Source: a virus
Direction: 5' to 3' (one strand)
IMG/VR virus record: IMGVR_UViG_3300042881_003883
Span: 1 to 64,000 of that record
Length of the DNA: 64,000 bases
Shown here: piece after piece, positions 19,201-26,672 of the stretch
Numbering within the stretch: the stretch's first letter is position 1
How the letters are laid out: each line of letters opens with the position of its first letter
Notes under the pieces: model-generated
The model's database searches: none
The model's input: the letters and a program-made list of their open reading frames with translations, nothing else
What the model was told of the DNA's origin: nothing
Program-made: the position numbers and the translations under genes

Positions 19201-22200
19201 ATATCTGGTTCACTTAGTGTAAGTGGTGGATTATTTGTAACTGGTGGAAGTGTTATTTTATCTTCTGGTTCATCATTTGTTGGAGATGGTAGTGGATTGA
19301 CTAACATCAATATAGCTAACTTATCATTTGAAACTTCACTTTTACAAAGTGGTTCATTTACAACGGTACTTTCACCAAACTTTGGATTAGTTGTTAACGC
19401 ATCCGCATCAGTTAGTGGAAACTTAAGTGTTGAAAAAAATATATACGCACCTGTAATTTATGGTGGACAAATTACCGGTTCATTCTATGGTGGATACTAT
19501 GGAGAGGGTGATGCTGAAGATAGAGATATTCTTATCTATGATGCGGCCCGTTCTAAATATGTACCTGTACCTGAGAGTACACCAACAACCGCAGAACCAT
19601 TTACAAATGTAACTGAAGTAACGGTTGTACACAACTTTGATGTTGATTATCCAATCGTACAAGTTTATGAAGCTGGTACAAATGGAATGATTATACCTCA
19701 AGCTATCATACCATTGGACAGTGATAGAGTTAGAGTAGTATTTAGTGGTTTAACTTCTGGAGTTGTAGTAGTTGGTAGTGGTGGTTCAAAAATAAGTGGA
19801 GCAATTAGTGGTAACAACGTAATTGGAATTGTACCATCAGCGTCTAGAGCAATTTCAGCAGAAACTGCTGATACTGCATTAAATGTAGCTGGTATTGATT
19901 CGGCATCTCTTGCATTATTAAACGATTTACAAAACTTTGTAAGAAACGAACAAACATCATCTATGACGGTGTTGAGTTCATCTTTCGCTCTTACTGCATC
20001 TTACGCATTAAATGCTGGTGAAGCTGGTAGTGGTGGAACTGATTTATTCATTTACTATACAAGTTCGTTAGTACAAACTGAAACTGGAAAAATTAACTTT
20101 ACTGGTTCTGGTGTAAGTGTAATTGATTCTGGTTCTGATGGTATATTAGTAACTATCTTAGGTGGCGGTGGTACTGGTGATGGTGATTTACTATCATCTC
20201 AAACCGCATCAATGTATGTGTTCTCATCATCATTTGCATCAATAGCCGAATACGCATTAAACGCAGTTGGTGGTGGAAGTGGTACTGGTTTCCCATTTGA
20301 AGGTTATGCTGCACTAACGGGAAGTTTAAATGTATCGGGTAGTTTAATTGTAACTGGTAGTACATTCATACAAAATTTACCATTAGGTTCAACAAATTTA
20401 GTGGTTACCTATAACCCAACAACTGGAAGATTAGAACAACAATCAATCGATGCAGCTGTTGGTACGAGTGGAGTAGATGGTACATCTGGAACTGGTGGTA
20501 CATCTGGAACTGGTGGTACATCTGGAACAAGCGGAACGAGTGGAACGAGTGGAAGTAGTGGAACTTCTGGTACGAGTGGAACATCAGGTACATCTGGAAC
20601 ATCAGGTACATCTGGAACAAATGGTACGTCTGGTTCATCTGGGACAAGTGGAACAAGTGGAACATCTGGAACGTCTGGTACTTCAGCAACATCTGGAACA
20701 TCTGGAACGTCTGGTACTTCTGGAAGTAGTGGAAGTAGTGGTTCATCTGGAACAAGTGGGACAAGTGGAACATCTGGAACGTCTGGTACTTCAGCAACAT
20801 CTGGAAGTAGTGGAACATCTGGTTCTTCTGGAAGTAGTGGTTCTTCTGGAACATCTGGTTCAAGTGGTTCTTCTGGAACATCTGGTTCAAGTGGTTCAAG
20901 TGGTAGTAGTGGTTCATCTGGAACATCTGGTTCAAGCGGAAGTAGTGGTTCAAGCGGAAGTAGTGGAAGTAGTGGAACCTCTGGTTCATCAGGTTCGTCT
21001 GGTTCATCTGGAACAAGCGGAACGAGTGGAAGTAGTGGAAGTAGTGGTTCTTCAGGAACATCAGGTTCGTCTGGAACCTCTGGTTCATCAGGTTCATCTG
21101 GAACAAGTGGTTCAAGTGGAAGTAGTGGTACGAGTGGAACGTCTGGTTCAAGTGGTACTACTGGTACATCTGGTTCTTCGGGAACATCGGGCACTTCTGG
21201 TTCTTCTGGAACATCTGGTAGAGAAGGTGGTAGACTTTTCGAAGTAATTAATGATGGATTCAATTATGCATTTGATGGATATGATGATGCTACATTCCCA
21301 ACCTTAACATTAGTAAGAGGTGAATTATTTTACTTTGATGTAAGTGGAGTTTCAGCATCACACCCATTTGCATTAAGATTATCAAGCGGTAATACTTCAG
21401 TTGTAGATGGTACAATAAATAATGACCCATTAAATGGATTAGCTGGAACAACTGATTTAATAGCATATAGAGTACCTGAAGATGCACCAAACAATATTGT
21501 TTATCAATGTGCAGTTCATTCATCAATGATTGGAATTATTGAAATTGTTGATAAAAACGGAACTTCTGGTACATCTGGTACTTCTGGTAGTAGTGGAACA
21601 TCTGGTACGAGTGGAACTTCAGGTTCTTCTGGGACAAGTGGAACCTCTGGTTCTTCTGGAACAAGTGGAAGTAGTGGTACTTCTGGTACCTCTGGAACGA
21701 GTGGTAGTAGTGGAACTTCTGGTTCAAGTGGTAGTAGTGGTTCAAGTGGAAGTAGTGGAAGTAGTGGAACATCGGGTTCATCAGGAAGTAGTGGAAGTAG
21801 TGGGACATCGGGTTCTTCTGGTTCATCTGGTTCATCTGGTTCGTCTGGAACGAGTGGAACGAGTGGAAGTAGTGGTTCTTCTGGTACGAGTGGTACGAGC
21901 GGTGAAAGTGGTTCATCTGGAACTTCTGGTTCAAGCGGGACAAGTGGAGTTGATGGTACTTCTGGTTCAAGTGGAACAAGCGGATTAGATGGAACATCGG
22001 GTACATCTGGTACATCGGGAACTTCTGGCACTTCTGGTACATCTGGGACAAGTGGTACATCGGGAACTTCTGGAACTTCTGGAACTAGTGGTGAGAATGG
22101 TTCATCTGGAACATCTGGTTCTTCTGGAACATCGGGAACGAGTGGAACATCAGGTACATCTGGAACAAGTGCAACATCTGGAACCTCTGGTACAAACGGA

Positions 22201-25200
22201 ACGAGTGGAAGTAGTGGTACTTCTGGTTCATCTGGTTCAACCGGTACTGATGGTACATCGGGAAGTAGTGGTTCTTCTGGGACAAGTGGTACGAGTGGTT
22301 CAAATGGAACAAGCGGAAGTAGTGGAACATCTGGAACAAGTGGTTCAACGGGAACGGATGGGACAAGTGGTTCTTCTGGAACAAGTGGTACGAGTGGTTC
22401 GAATGGTACATCAGGAAGTAGTGGTACTTCTGGTTCTTCTGGTTCAACTGGTAGTAGTGGAACTTCTGGTACTTCTGGTTCTTCTGGGACAAGTGGGACA
22501 AGTGGTTCGAATGGAACGAGTGGAAGTAGTGGAACTTCTGGTTCAAGTGGTTCAACGGGAACGGATGGTACATCTGGTTCATCTGGTTCATCTGGAACAA
22601 GTGGAGTTGATGGAACGAGTGGAAGTAGTGGAACTTCTGGTTCAACTGGAACGGATGGTACATCTGGTTCATATGGTACATCTGGAACAAGTGGTTTATC
22701 TGGTTCAAATGGTACATCTGGAACTTCAGGTTTAAATGGAACTTCAGGTTCGTCTGGTACAAGTGGTTCATCTGGTTCATCTGGTACTAATGGTACGTCT
22801 GGTTCATCGGGAATTAGTGGAACTTCTGGGACAAGTGGAAGTAGTGGAAGTAGTGGTACATCTGGTTCAAGTGGTACATCTGGAACATCTGGAACCGCAG
22901 GTACATCTGGTTTAGATGGAACTTTATTTGGAAGTAGTGGTACTTCGGGTTCTTCTGGTTCAACTGGAACATCGGGAAGTAGTGGAACTTCTGGAACAAG
23001 TGGAGTTGATGGAACATTCTTCGGTTCTTCTGGTTCATCGGGTACTTCTGGTACAAGTGGAAGTAGTGGAACAAGTGGTTTGAGTGGTTCAAGCGGTACA
23101 TCTGGAACTTCTGGAACAAGCGGACAAGATGGAACATTCTTTGGTTCATCTGGAACCTCTGGAACATCTGGTGTTGGTACTAATGGTACATCCGGTTCAA
23201 GTGGTACATCTGGAACTTCTGGAACAAGCGGACAAGATGGAACATTCTTTGGAAGTAATGGAACTGCTGGTACATCTGGTACATCTGGTTCATCTGGAAC
23301 AAGCGGAAGTAGTGGAACTGCTGGTACGTCTGGAACAAGCGGACAAGATGGAACTTTATTTGGAAGTAGTGGTACATCTGGTACATCAGGTCAAAGTGGT
23401 TCATCAGGTACTTCTGGTTTAGGTACAAACGGAACCTCTGGAACAAGCGGACAAGATGGAACTTTATTTGGAAGTAGTGGAACATCTGGAACAAGTGGTC
23501 AAAGTGGTTCATCAGGTACTTCTGGTTTAGGTACAAACGGAACCTCTGGGACTAGTGGACAAGATGGAACTTTATTTGGAAGTAGTGGAACATCTGGGAC
23601 AAGTGGTGAAAGTGGTTCATCTGGTACAAGTGGTATTGGGACAAATGGAACATCAGGTACTTCTGGACAAGATGGAACTTTATTCGGTTCGTCTGGAACA
23701 TCTGGTACAAGTGGTGAAAGTGGTTCATCAGGAACATCTGGGTTAGGTACAAATGGTACTTCTGGAACAAGTGGACAGGATGGTACGTTATTCGGTTCAT
23801 CTGGTACATCTGGAACATCAGGTGAAAGTGGTTCATCTGGTACTTCTGGGTTAGGTACAAATGGAACATCAGGTACTTCTGGGCAAGATGGAACTTTATT
23901 CGGTTCATCTGGAACATCTGGTACATCAGGTGAAAGTGGTTCGTCTGGAACATCTGGTGTTGGAACTAATGGAACATCGGGTACTTCTGGACAAGATGGA
24001 ACTTTATTTGGTTCGTCTGGTACAAGCGGAACATCAGGTGAAAGTGGTTCTTCTGGAACATCTGGAGTTGGTACGAATGGAACATCAGGTACTTCTGGAC
24101 AAGATGGAACATTATTTGGTTCATCAGGTACTTCTGGTACAAGTGGTGAAAGTGGCTCATCTGGTACTTCTGGTATAACGGGCACCGCTGGTACTTCGGG
24201 AACATCTGGACAGGATGGAACTTTATTTGGTTCTTCTGGAACATCGGGAACATCTGGTATTGGTACTGATGGTACATCTGGTATAACGGGTACTGCTGGA
24301 ACATCTGGGACAAGTGGACAAGATGGAACTTTATTTGGAAGTAGTGGTTCTTCTGGAACAAGCGGAGTAAGTGGAAGTAATGGAACATCTGGCATTGGAA
24401 CAAATGGTTCATCTGGAACAAGTGGACAAGATGGAACTTTATTCGGAAGTAGTGGTACTTCTGGTACATCTGGATTAGGTACTAATGGTACATCTGGATT
24501 AGGTACTAATGGTACTTCTGGAACATCTGGGCAGGATGGAACTTTATTTGGTTCATCCGGTACATCTGGTACATCGGGTTCATCTGGATTGGGTACAAAT
24601 GGTTCATCTGGAACCGCAGGTACATCTGGTTTAGATGGAACTTTATTTGGAAGTAGTGGTTCATCTGGAACATCTGGAATGGCTGGTTCAAGTGGTTCAA
24701 GTGGTTTAAGTGGTACATCTGGTATTACTGGTGATGGTGGTTCATCTGGTACATCTGGTTCATCTGGGATATCGGCTACAATTACTGGAACTACTAATAA
24801 CGGAGTTCTTACACTAAATGGGTCATCACCCAATATTACAGCTGAAAGTGGACTTACTTATGATGGTACTTTATTAGATGTAACGGGTAACGCAACTATA
24901 TCAGGTAATATAACTGGAAATAATGTAACTGCAAATACATCAGTTTATACACCTAACTTTAGAGAATTATTTTCTAATTTAGGTACGGGTGGAAGTGTAA
25001 CAATTAATTTAACAACTGCAAATAATTTTAGATATACGGCTAATGCAAATGTTACTTACACATTCTCAAACCCACCATCATCTCCTCAGGGATTTGGATT
25101 TACGTTGGTTTATGTGAATGGTGGTAACTTTACAACAACATGGCCGGCATCAGTAGATTGGGCTGGTGGTATAGCACCTGCGTTAACTGCAAATGGAACT

Positions 25201-25275
25201 GATATTTTAGTATTCTATACTTATGATGGTGGAACAACATATTATGGATTCTTATCCGCAGCAAATTTAAGTTAA
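13291..25275 (+). CDS. Giant collagen-like tail fibre with embedded cupredoxin-like domain
   Basis: 3994 aa. Residues ~1-90: N-terminal attachment strands. ~90-2050: about 28 copies of a 50-80-aa module ('SGSVTASVxPxxGFxVxS', 'SGSGAGLFNIPRAALTPDA'). ~2050-2390: a different beta region with a 'NVTEVTVVHNFDVDYPIVQV' domain. 2391-2647: collagen-like Gly-X-Y (mainly GTS/GSS). 2648-2756: cupredoxin-like domain. 2757-3826: second, 1070-aa Gly-X-Y tract containing 17 'DGTLFG'-type interruptions. 3827-3994: C-terminal head starting 'ITGTTNNGVLTLNG', shared with the 27350 gene. Collagen-like Gly-X-Y in phage fibres is known to form trimeric stalks; the head is the likely tip. Antisense frames over the Gly-X-Y DNA are long and open but are shadows. 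Confidence 0.85.
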   Translation: MSQLLSGKVKVTLPQNVSEDRYEFLQLNEAEPNLGVPISGSLSSGSVALLASDEFGNRLFVTKLQFPEYSGSFSGSFQGDGSRLTNLPLVKDASRLISGSASASISPQTGFLVNVSSSFDGDMDINGDVRVTGDLYVNNRIVAREILVQIISSSIIFSSGSNRFGNSLVDLQEFTGSVSVTGSFDVNGEGRFSNNVYISNTASASFFEGDGSKLFNLPAAAESPRIVDGAVTASVNESYGFRLEGTTRAEFSSSLFVSGNIEIVSGSSFSGSGANLFDIPRAALTPDALLSAFITSGSVTASVNPNYGFRLEGTNRAEFSSSLFVAGNVTASMFTGSGAGLFDIPRAALTPDALVSPLIGSGSVTASVNPNYGFRLEGTNRAEFSSSVYVDGNVTASMFSGSGAGLFNIPRAALTPDALVSPLISSGSVTASVDPKSGFVVTSIESGSQFTGSLFVSGGISINSGSIFSGSGAGLFNIPRAALTPDALLSTFISSGSVTASVSPNFGFRVESQQSGSEFTGSVDVSGNVSASMFSGSGAGLFDIPRAALTPDALLSNLITSGSVTASVDPKAGFVVTSIQSGSQFSGSVRFRDNLIVAGNVTASMFTGSGAGLFNIPRAALTPDAQLSNIIASGSVTASVTPQNGFQVISVASGSEFTGSVRLRDNLNVRGTVTASMFSGSGAGLFNIPLSALAEQVAQATRIATGSVTASVGSNFGFKVESAQFGSEFTGSIDVSGSVTLKSGSFYSGSGEGLFNIPLSALSEEVINRNFIADGQVTASVDNINGFVVTSPLSGSTFKGSVYVTGSVNVSGSLFVSGGGIIQALTGSFFSGSGQGLLNIPRSALTEDALISTEIKSGSVTASVSPNIGFVVNSAQSGSEFTGSIDVSGSVSASLFRGDGSGLTNITIPVITDGNVTASVDDSNGFIVTSQAYGSQFTGSVRVNTFVTASEFRGNFAGDGSQITNIQISIIQDGEITASVSNENGFVVDSFKSGSTFYGNIIANNGIVSNDDIIANGNIQANIGSFFSGSGAGLTNIPLSAFAEEVIASTRIQSGSVTASVSPNFGFKVESLDSGSQFTGSVKVLGQVKILSGSGYFSGSGEGLTNIPRSALTEDALLSSFIVSGSVTASVAPNTGFVVISYQSGSTFFGDIQLATGSFSGSGARLFDIPKSAISDLDTSKIFSGSVTASTHPQNGFIVTSVVSGSTFFGDVQLVTGSFSGSGAKLFNIPRTALTPDALISTTITSGSVTASVAPNTGFVVTSIESGSKFFGNIELVTGSFSGSGRNLFDIPFSNLTGDSNRIASGSATASISPNLGLVVNTSASIDGDLNVAGAINATEINVTFINSEVIYSSGSNIFGDSLTDIQQMTGSVKITGSLTVDGVITGDGSGLFNIPQSALTEAATLIASGSVTASVNPNNGFVVTSIESGSTFSGSLFVSGGVSINSGSTFSGSGADLFNIPISAFSPDAQDAINSLLAIQSGILASGSVTASVSNEFGFKVESIDSGSQFTGSLFVSGGVELSSGSSFSGSGARLFDIPRAALTPDALLSNLIASGSVTASVTPDNGFVVTSIESGSTFSGSLFVSGNIEVVSGSSFSGSGENLFNIPLTALSTEAIEALISTEIKSGSVTASVTPDFGFVVVSAESGSEFTGSVDVSGSLYVTQTISSSIVKANELSGSFSGSFFGDGGGLTNISLANLSFDVYRLVSGSVTASVTPTEGFKVESLDSGSKFTGSIDVSGSITIDGIYTGDGSGLTNIDIANLAIDTSRIYTGSVTASVSTDGHFRVLDGTTLRAIKSEFSGSVYVSESIYVNKFIFGDGTFITNVTAAASPRISSGSVTASVSPNFGFKVESARSGSEFTGSVDISGSISASLFSGDGSGLFNIPLEALEDLQLVKINSGSGIAIIDPLKLDVNVPITASRFDGDGSGLFNIPANALQDLQLDRIISGSTQAVISPDKGFEVGTKTSISGSLSVSGGLFVTGGSVILSSGSSFVGDGSGLTNINIANLSFETSLLQSGSFTTVLSPNFGLVVNASASVSGNLSVEKNIYAPVIYGGQITGSFYGGYYGEGDAEDRDILIYDAARSKYVPVPESTPTTAEPFTNVTEVTVVHNFDVDYPIVQVYEAGTNGMIIPQAIIPLDSDRVRVVFSGLTSGVVVVGSGGSKISGAISGNNVIGIVPSASRAISAETADTALNVAGIDSASLALLNDLQNFVRNEQTSSMTVLSSSFALTASYALNAGEAGSGGTDLFIYYTSSLVQTETGKINFTGSGVSVIDSGSDGILVTILGGGGTGDGDLLSSQTASMYVFSSSFASIAEYALNAVGGGSGTGFPFEGYAALTGSLNVSGSLIVTGSTFIQNLPLGSTNLVVTYNPTTGRLEQQSIDAAVGTSGVDGTSGTGGTSGTGGTSGTSGTSGTSGSSGTSGTSGTSGTSGTSGTSGTNGTSGSSGTSGTSGTSGTSGTSATSGTSGTSGTSGSSGSSGSSGTSGTSGTSGTSGTSATSGSSGTSGSSGSSGSSGTSGSSGSSGTSGSSGSSGSSGSSGTSGSSGSSGSSGSSGSSGTSGSSGSSGSSGTSGTSGSSGSSGSSGTSGSSGTSGSSGSSGTSGSSGSSGTSGTSGSSGTTGTSGSSGTSGTSGSSGTSGREGGRLFEVINDGFNYAFDGYDDATFPTLTLVRGELFYFDVSGVSASHPFALRLSSGNTSVVDGTINNDPLNGLAGTTDLIAYRVPEDAPNNIVYQCAVHSSMIGIIEIVDKNGTSGTSGTSGSSGTSGTSGTSGSSGTSGTSGSSGTSGSSGTSGTSGTSGSSGTSGSSGSSGSSGSSGSSGTSGSSGSSGSSGTSGSSGSSGSSGSSGTSGTSGSSGSSGTSGTSGESGSSGTSGSSGTSGVDGTSGSSGTSGLDGTSGTSGTSGTSGTSGTSGTSGTSGTSGTSGTSGENGSSGTSGSSGTSGTSGTSGTSGTSATSGTSGTNGTSGSSGTSGSSGSTGTDGTSGSSGSSGTSGTSGSNGTSGSSGTSGTSGSTGTDGTSGSSGTSGTSGSNGTSGSSGTSGSSGSTGSSGTSGTSGSSGTSGTSGSNGTSGSSGTSGSSGSTGTDGTSGSSGSSGTSGVDGTSGSSGTSGSTGTDGTSGSYGTSGTSGLSGSNGTSGTSGLNGTSGSSGTSGSSGSSGTNGTSGSSGISGTSGTSGSSGSSGTSGSSGTSGTSGTAGTSGLDGTLFGSSGTSGSSGSTGTSGSSGTSGTSGVDGTFFGSSGSSGTSGTSGSSGTSGLSGSSGTSGTSGTSGQDGTFFGSSGTSGTSGVGTNGTSGSSGTSGTSGTSGQDGTFFGSNGTAGTSGTSGSSGTSGSSGTAGTSGTSGQDGTLFGSSGTSGTSGQSGSSGTSGLGTNGTSGTSGQDGTLFGSSGTSGTSGQSGSSGTSGLGTNGTSGTSGQDGTLFGSSGTSGTSGESGSSGTSGIGTNGTSGTSGQDGTLFGSSGTSGTSGESGSSGTSGLGTNGTSGTSGQDGTLFGSSGTSGTSGESGSSGTSGLGTNGTSGTSGQDGTLFGSSGTSGTSGESGSSGTSGVGTNGTSGTSGQDGTLFGSSGTSGTSGESGSSGTSGVGTNGTSGTSGQDGTLFGSSGTSGTSGESGSSGTSGITGTAGTSGTSGQDGTLFGSSGTSGTSGIGTDGTSGITGTAGTSGTSGQDGTLFGSSGSSGTSGVSGSNGTSGIGTNGSSGTSGQDGTLFGSSGTSGTSGLGTNGTSGLGTNGTSGTSGQDGTLFGSSGTSGTSGSSGLGTNGSSGTAGTSGLDGTLFGSSGSSGTSGMAGSSGSSGLSGTSGITGDGGSSGTSGSSGISATITGTTNNGVLTLNGSSPNITAESGLTYDGTLLDVTGNATISGNITGNNVTANTSVYTPNFRELFSNLGTGGSVTINLTTANNFRYTANANVTYTFSNPPSSPQGFGFTLVYVNGGNFTTTWPASVDWAGGIAPALTANGTDILVFYTYDGGTTYYGFLSAANLS
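13560..19450 (+). repeat. ~28 tandem 'VTASV/GLFNIP' fibre modules
   Basis: Protein-level tandem modules each carrying a 'SVTASVSPNFGFKVES'-like strand pair, a 'SGSEFTGSVDVSGS' strand pair and often 'SGSGAGLFNIP' plus a short Ala/Leu helix. Copies vary from ~45 to ~100 residues because inner strands are gained or lost. The regular alternation suggests a long trimeric beta-prism shaft. Confidence 0.8.
20461..21231 (+). repeat. Collagen-like Gly-X-Y tract 1 (257 aa)
   Basis: Uninterrupted Gly-Thr-Ser / Gly-Ser-Ser triplets with a few GVD, GTN, GSN and GTT variants, residues 2391-2647 of the 3994-aa fibre. Ser is encoded by both AGY and TCN codons in adjacent triplets. Confidence 0.9.
21232..21558 (+). 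other. Cupredoxin-like domain inside the collagen stalk
   Basis: About 109 residues (2648-2756) between the two Gly-X-Y tracts. The family layout is visible: 'FPTLTLVRGELFYFDV', then HPFAL (His2691), then 'VPEDAPNNIVYQCAVHSSM' with Cys2740, His2743 and Met2746, then 'IGIIEIVD'. His, Cys, His and Met are the four ligands of a type 1 copper site and all are in the expected order, so copper binding is plausible. Related plastocyanin-like domains are known in marine phage structural proteins. Confidence 0.65.
21559..24768 (+). repeat. Collagen-like Gly-X-Y tract 2 (1070 aa) with 36-residue superrepeat
   Basis: Residues 2757-3826. The first third is plain GTS/GSS with GTD, GSN and GVD inserts. 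From ~22910 a superrepeat appears in which 'QDGTLFGSSG' breaks the Gly-X-Y phase by one residue and 'GLGTNG' breaks it again; 17 'DGT[LF]FG' sites are present, and about eight consecutive units (23330-24180) are near-identical 36-residue copies. Confidence 0.9.
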
Positions 25276-25282
25276 GAAAGTT

Positions 25283-26161
25283 ATGAGTATAGCAAGAAGA
25301 TTAGTAACAGCAGCCGGTGGTAGTGAGGTACTACCATTTCAATTCCAACTAACAGTTGGTGCTGGGCAATTATTTGAATTACCTTTAGTAACTGTTGGTG
25401 GTACTCAACCAAAAGTTCAAGTAGGATGGGGTGATGGTAATTCATCACCTATTATAGAAAGTGTAACTGATATTAATAGATTTCATACATATGCAACCGC
25501 TGGTACATATACGGTATCTGTAATTGGTTCACTACCTGGATTTAGGGTTGATAATAGTACATATAGAGTATTATATACTGCGATACTTGATTGGGGAAAT
25601 GTTGGATTAAGAAGTATTAACTTTTATGGATGTACAAATATAACATCAATACCTGGTGGTGCAATTGGTTTAAGTAGAATAACTCAATTTAACAATACAT
25701 TTAGGGGTACTGGTATAACATCAATCCCATCTGATTTATTTAGTTATTCTCCAATAGTATTGGATTTTATAGATACATTTTCATTTACAAGAATAACATC
25801 AGTTCCAAACAATTTATTTGATGAATGTACTTTAGTAACATCATTTAACTCAACTTTTAACGCATGTACATCATTAGTGAGTGTACCAAATGAATTATTC
25901 AGATATAATACACAAGTAATTAACTTTTCATCTACATTTAGAAATAATAGAGCGTTAACAAATATACCAACATTTTCATATAATCCAAATGTTACGGTAT
26001 TTACGAATATATTTAATATGAGTTCCATAACCAATGGTTCAGCTAGTTGGGGAACTGTTGAAGCACTTTGGTCTAGGTCACCTGAACCATTAGGTACAAA
26101 CGCATTTAACAATTGTACTGGAATTACAAATTACGCATCAATACCTGTAAATTGGAAATAA
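25283..26161 (+). CDS. PKD-like plus BspA-type leucine-rich repeat adhesin
   Basis: 292 aa, 7 nt after the giant fibre. Residues ~20-95 contain 'VQVGWGDGNSSP' and 'FHTYATAGTYTVSVIG', the WGDG and HxYxxxGxYxVxV signature of PKD-like domains. Residues ~105-265 hold about five 25-aa repeats of the form 'FNxTFxxxTxITSIPxxLFxY', typical of BspA/DUF285-type leucine-rich repeats of bacterial surface proteins. No signal peptide, so it is presumably built into the virion rather than secreted. Candidate receptor-binding tip protein of the adjacent fibre, since it is co-transcribed with the fibre and followed by an assembly chaperone gene. Binding partner unknown. Confidence 0.6.
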   Translation: MSIARRLVTAAGGSEVLPFQFQLTVGAGQLFELPLVTVGGTQPKVQVGWGDGNSSPIIESVTDINRFHTYATAGTYTVSVIGSLPGFRVDNSTYRVLYTAILDWGNVGLRSINFYGCTNITSIPGGAIGLSRITQFNNTFRGTGITSIPSDLFSYSPIVLDFIDTFSFTRITSVPNNLFDECTLVTSFNSTFNACTSLVSVPNELFRYNTQVINFSSTFRNNRALTNIPTFSYNPNVTVFTNIFNMSSITNGSASWGTVEALWSRSPEPLGTNAFNNCTGITNYASIPVNWK

Positions 26162-26168
26162 TAAAGAT

Positions 26169-26621
26169 ATGTATTTAAAATTAGAAAACGGAAATATAAG
26201 ATATCCTTACACAATTAGTGAACTTAAATTGGAAAATCCAAATACAAGTTTCCCTGCGGTGTTAACTAATGAGGTATTAGAATCATTTGATGTATATTAT
26301 GTAGAAGCTACTGAATATACTGATGATTATACAAAAAACATAGAGGAAGGTACTCCAATCCTATCCGATTCATCATATATTCAAGTTTGGAATATAACCG
26401 ATGCAACTGAATCAGAAATTTCAGTAAAACTTGAAGAAAAATGGGTAGAAATTAGAATTATGAGAGATGCTTTATTAGCACAATCAGATTGGACCCAATT
26501 TCAAGACTCACCTATAAGTGGTACTACTTTAGTTGAGTGGCAAACATATAGACAATCTTTAAGAGATGTAACATCTCAACAAAATCCATATAATTTAAGC
26601 TGGCCGGCTAAACCAATGTAG
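26169..26621 (+). CDS. Tail fibre assembly chaperone-like protein (Phage_tail_APC type)
   Basis: 150 aa. The C-terminal third reads 'IRIMRDALLAQSDWTQF', then 'PISGTTLVEWQTYRQSLRDV' and ends 'WPAKP'. This RDxLLxxSDWTQ / WxxYRQxLRD / WPxxP pattern is characteristic of the phage tail assembly chaperone family PF16778, whose genes follow the fibre genes they serve. The N-terminal part ('NGNIRYPYTISELKLENPN') also fits the usual start of such proteins. Expected to help folding or attachment of one of the preceding fibre/adhesin proteins; it is not expected to be a major virion component. Its own promoter is not seen; it lies 7 nt after the adhesin gene. Confidence 0.7.
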   Translation: MYLKLENGNIRYPYTISELKLENPNTSFPAVLTNEVLESFDVYYVEATEYTDDYTKNIEEGTPILSDSSYIQVWNITDATESEISVKLEEKWVEIRIMRDALLAQSDWTQFQDSPISGTTLVEWQTYRQSLRDVTSQQNPYNLSWPAKPM

Positions 26622-26636
26622 TAAAAGAAATTTGTT

Positions 26637-26646
26637 TATATTTATA
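26637..26646 (+). promoter_or_regulatory. Promoter-like element TATATTTATA
   Basis: Exact copy, 26 nt before the ATG at 26673, in the 51-base gap after the chaperone gene. Likely drives the second fibre operon (26673-39133). Confidence 0.5.
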
Positions 26647-26672
26647 CCTATAAAGAATGGAATAAATAGCAA

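Noticed and set aside
20461-24768. CRISPR-like or satellite array appearance of short repeats
   Set aside because: Unit length is variable, there are no unique spacers, and everything lies in one coding frame that translates to collagen-like protein.
20409-24833. Long antisense open frames (up to 444 aa, rich in Pro-Val-Pro-Glu) and alternate + frames over the collagen DNA
   Set aside because: They are the mirror of Gly-Thr/Ser-Ser codons, which contain few stop triplets in other frames. Composition is absurdly simple, no start context is present, and the real frame is continuous with clear beta domains on both sides.
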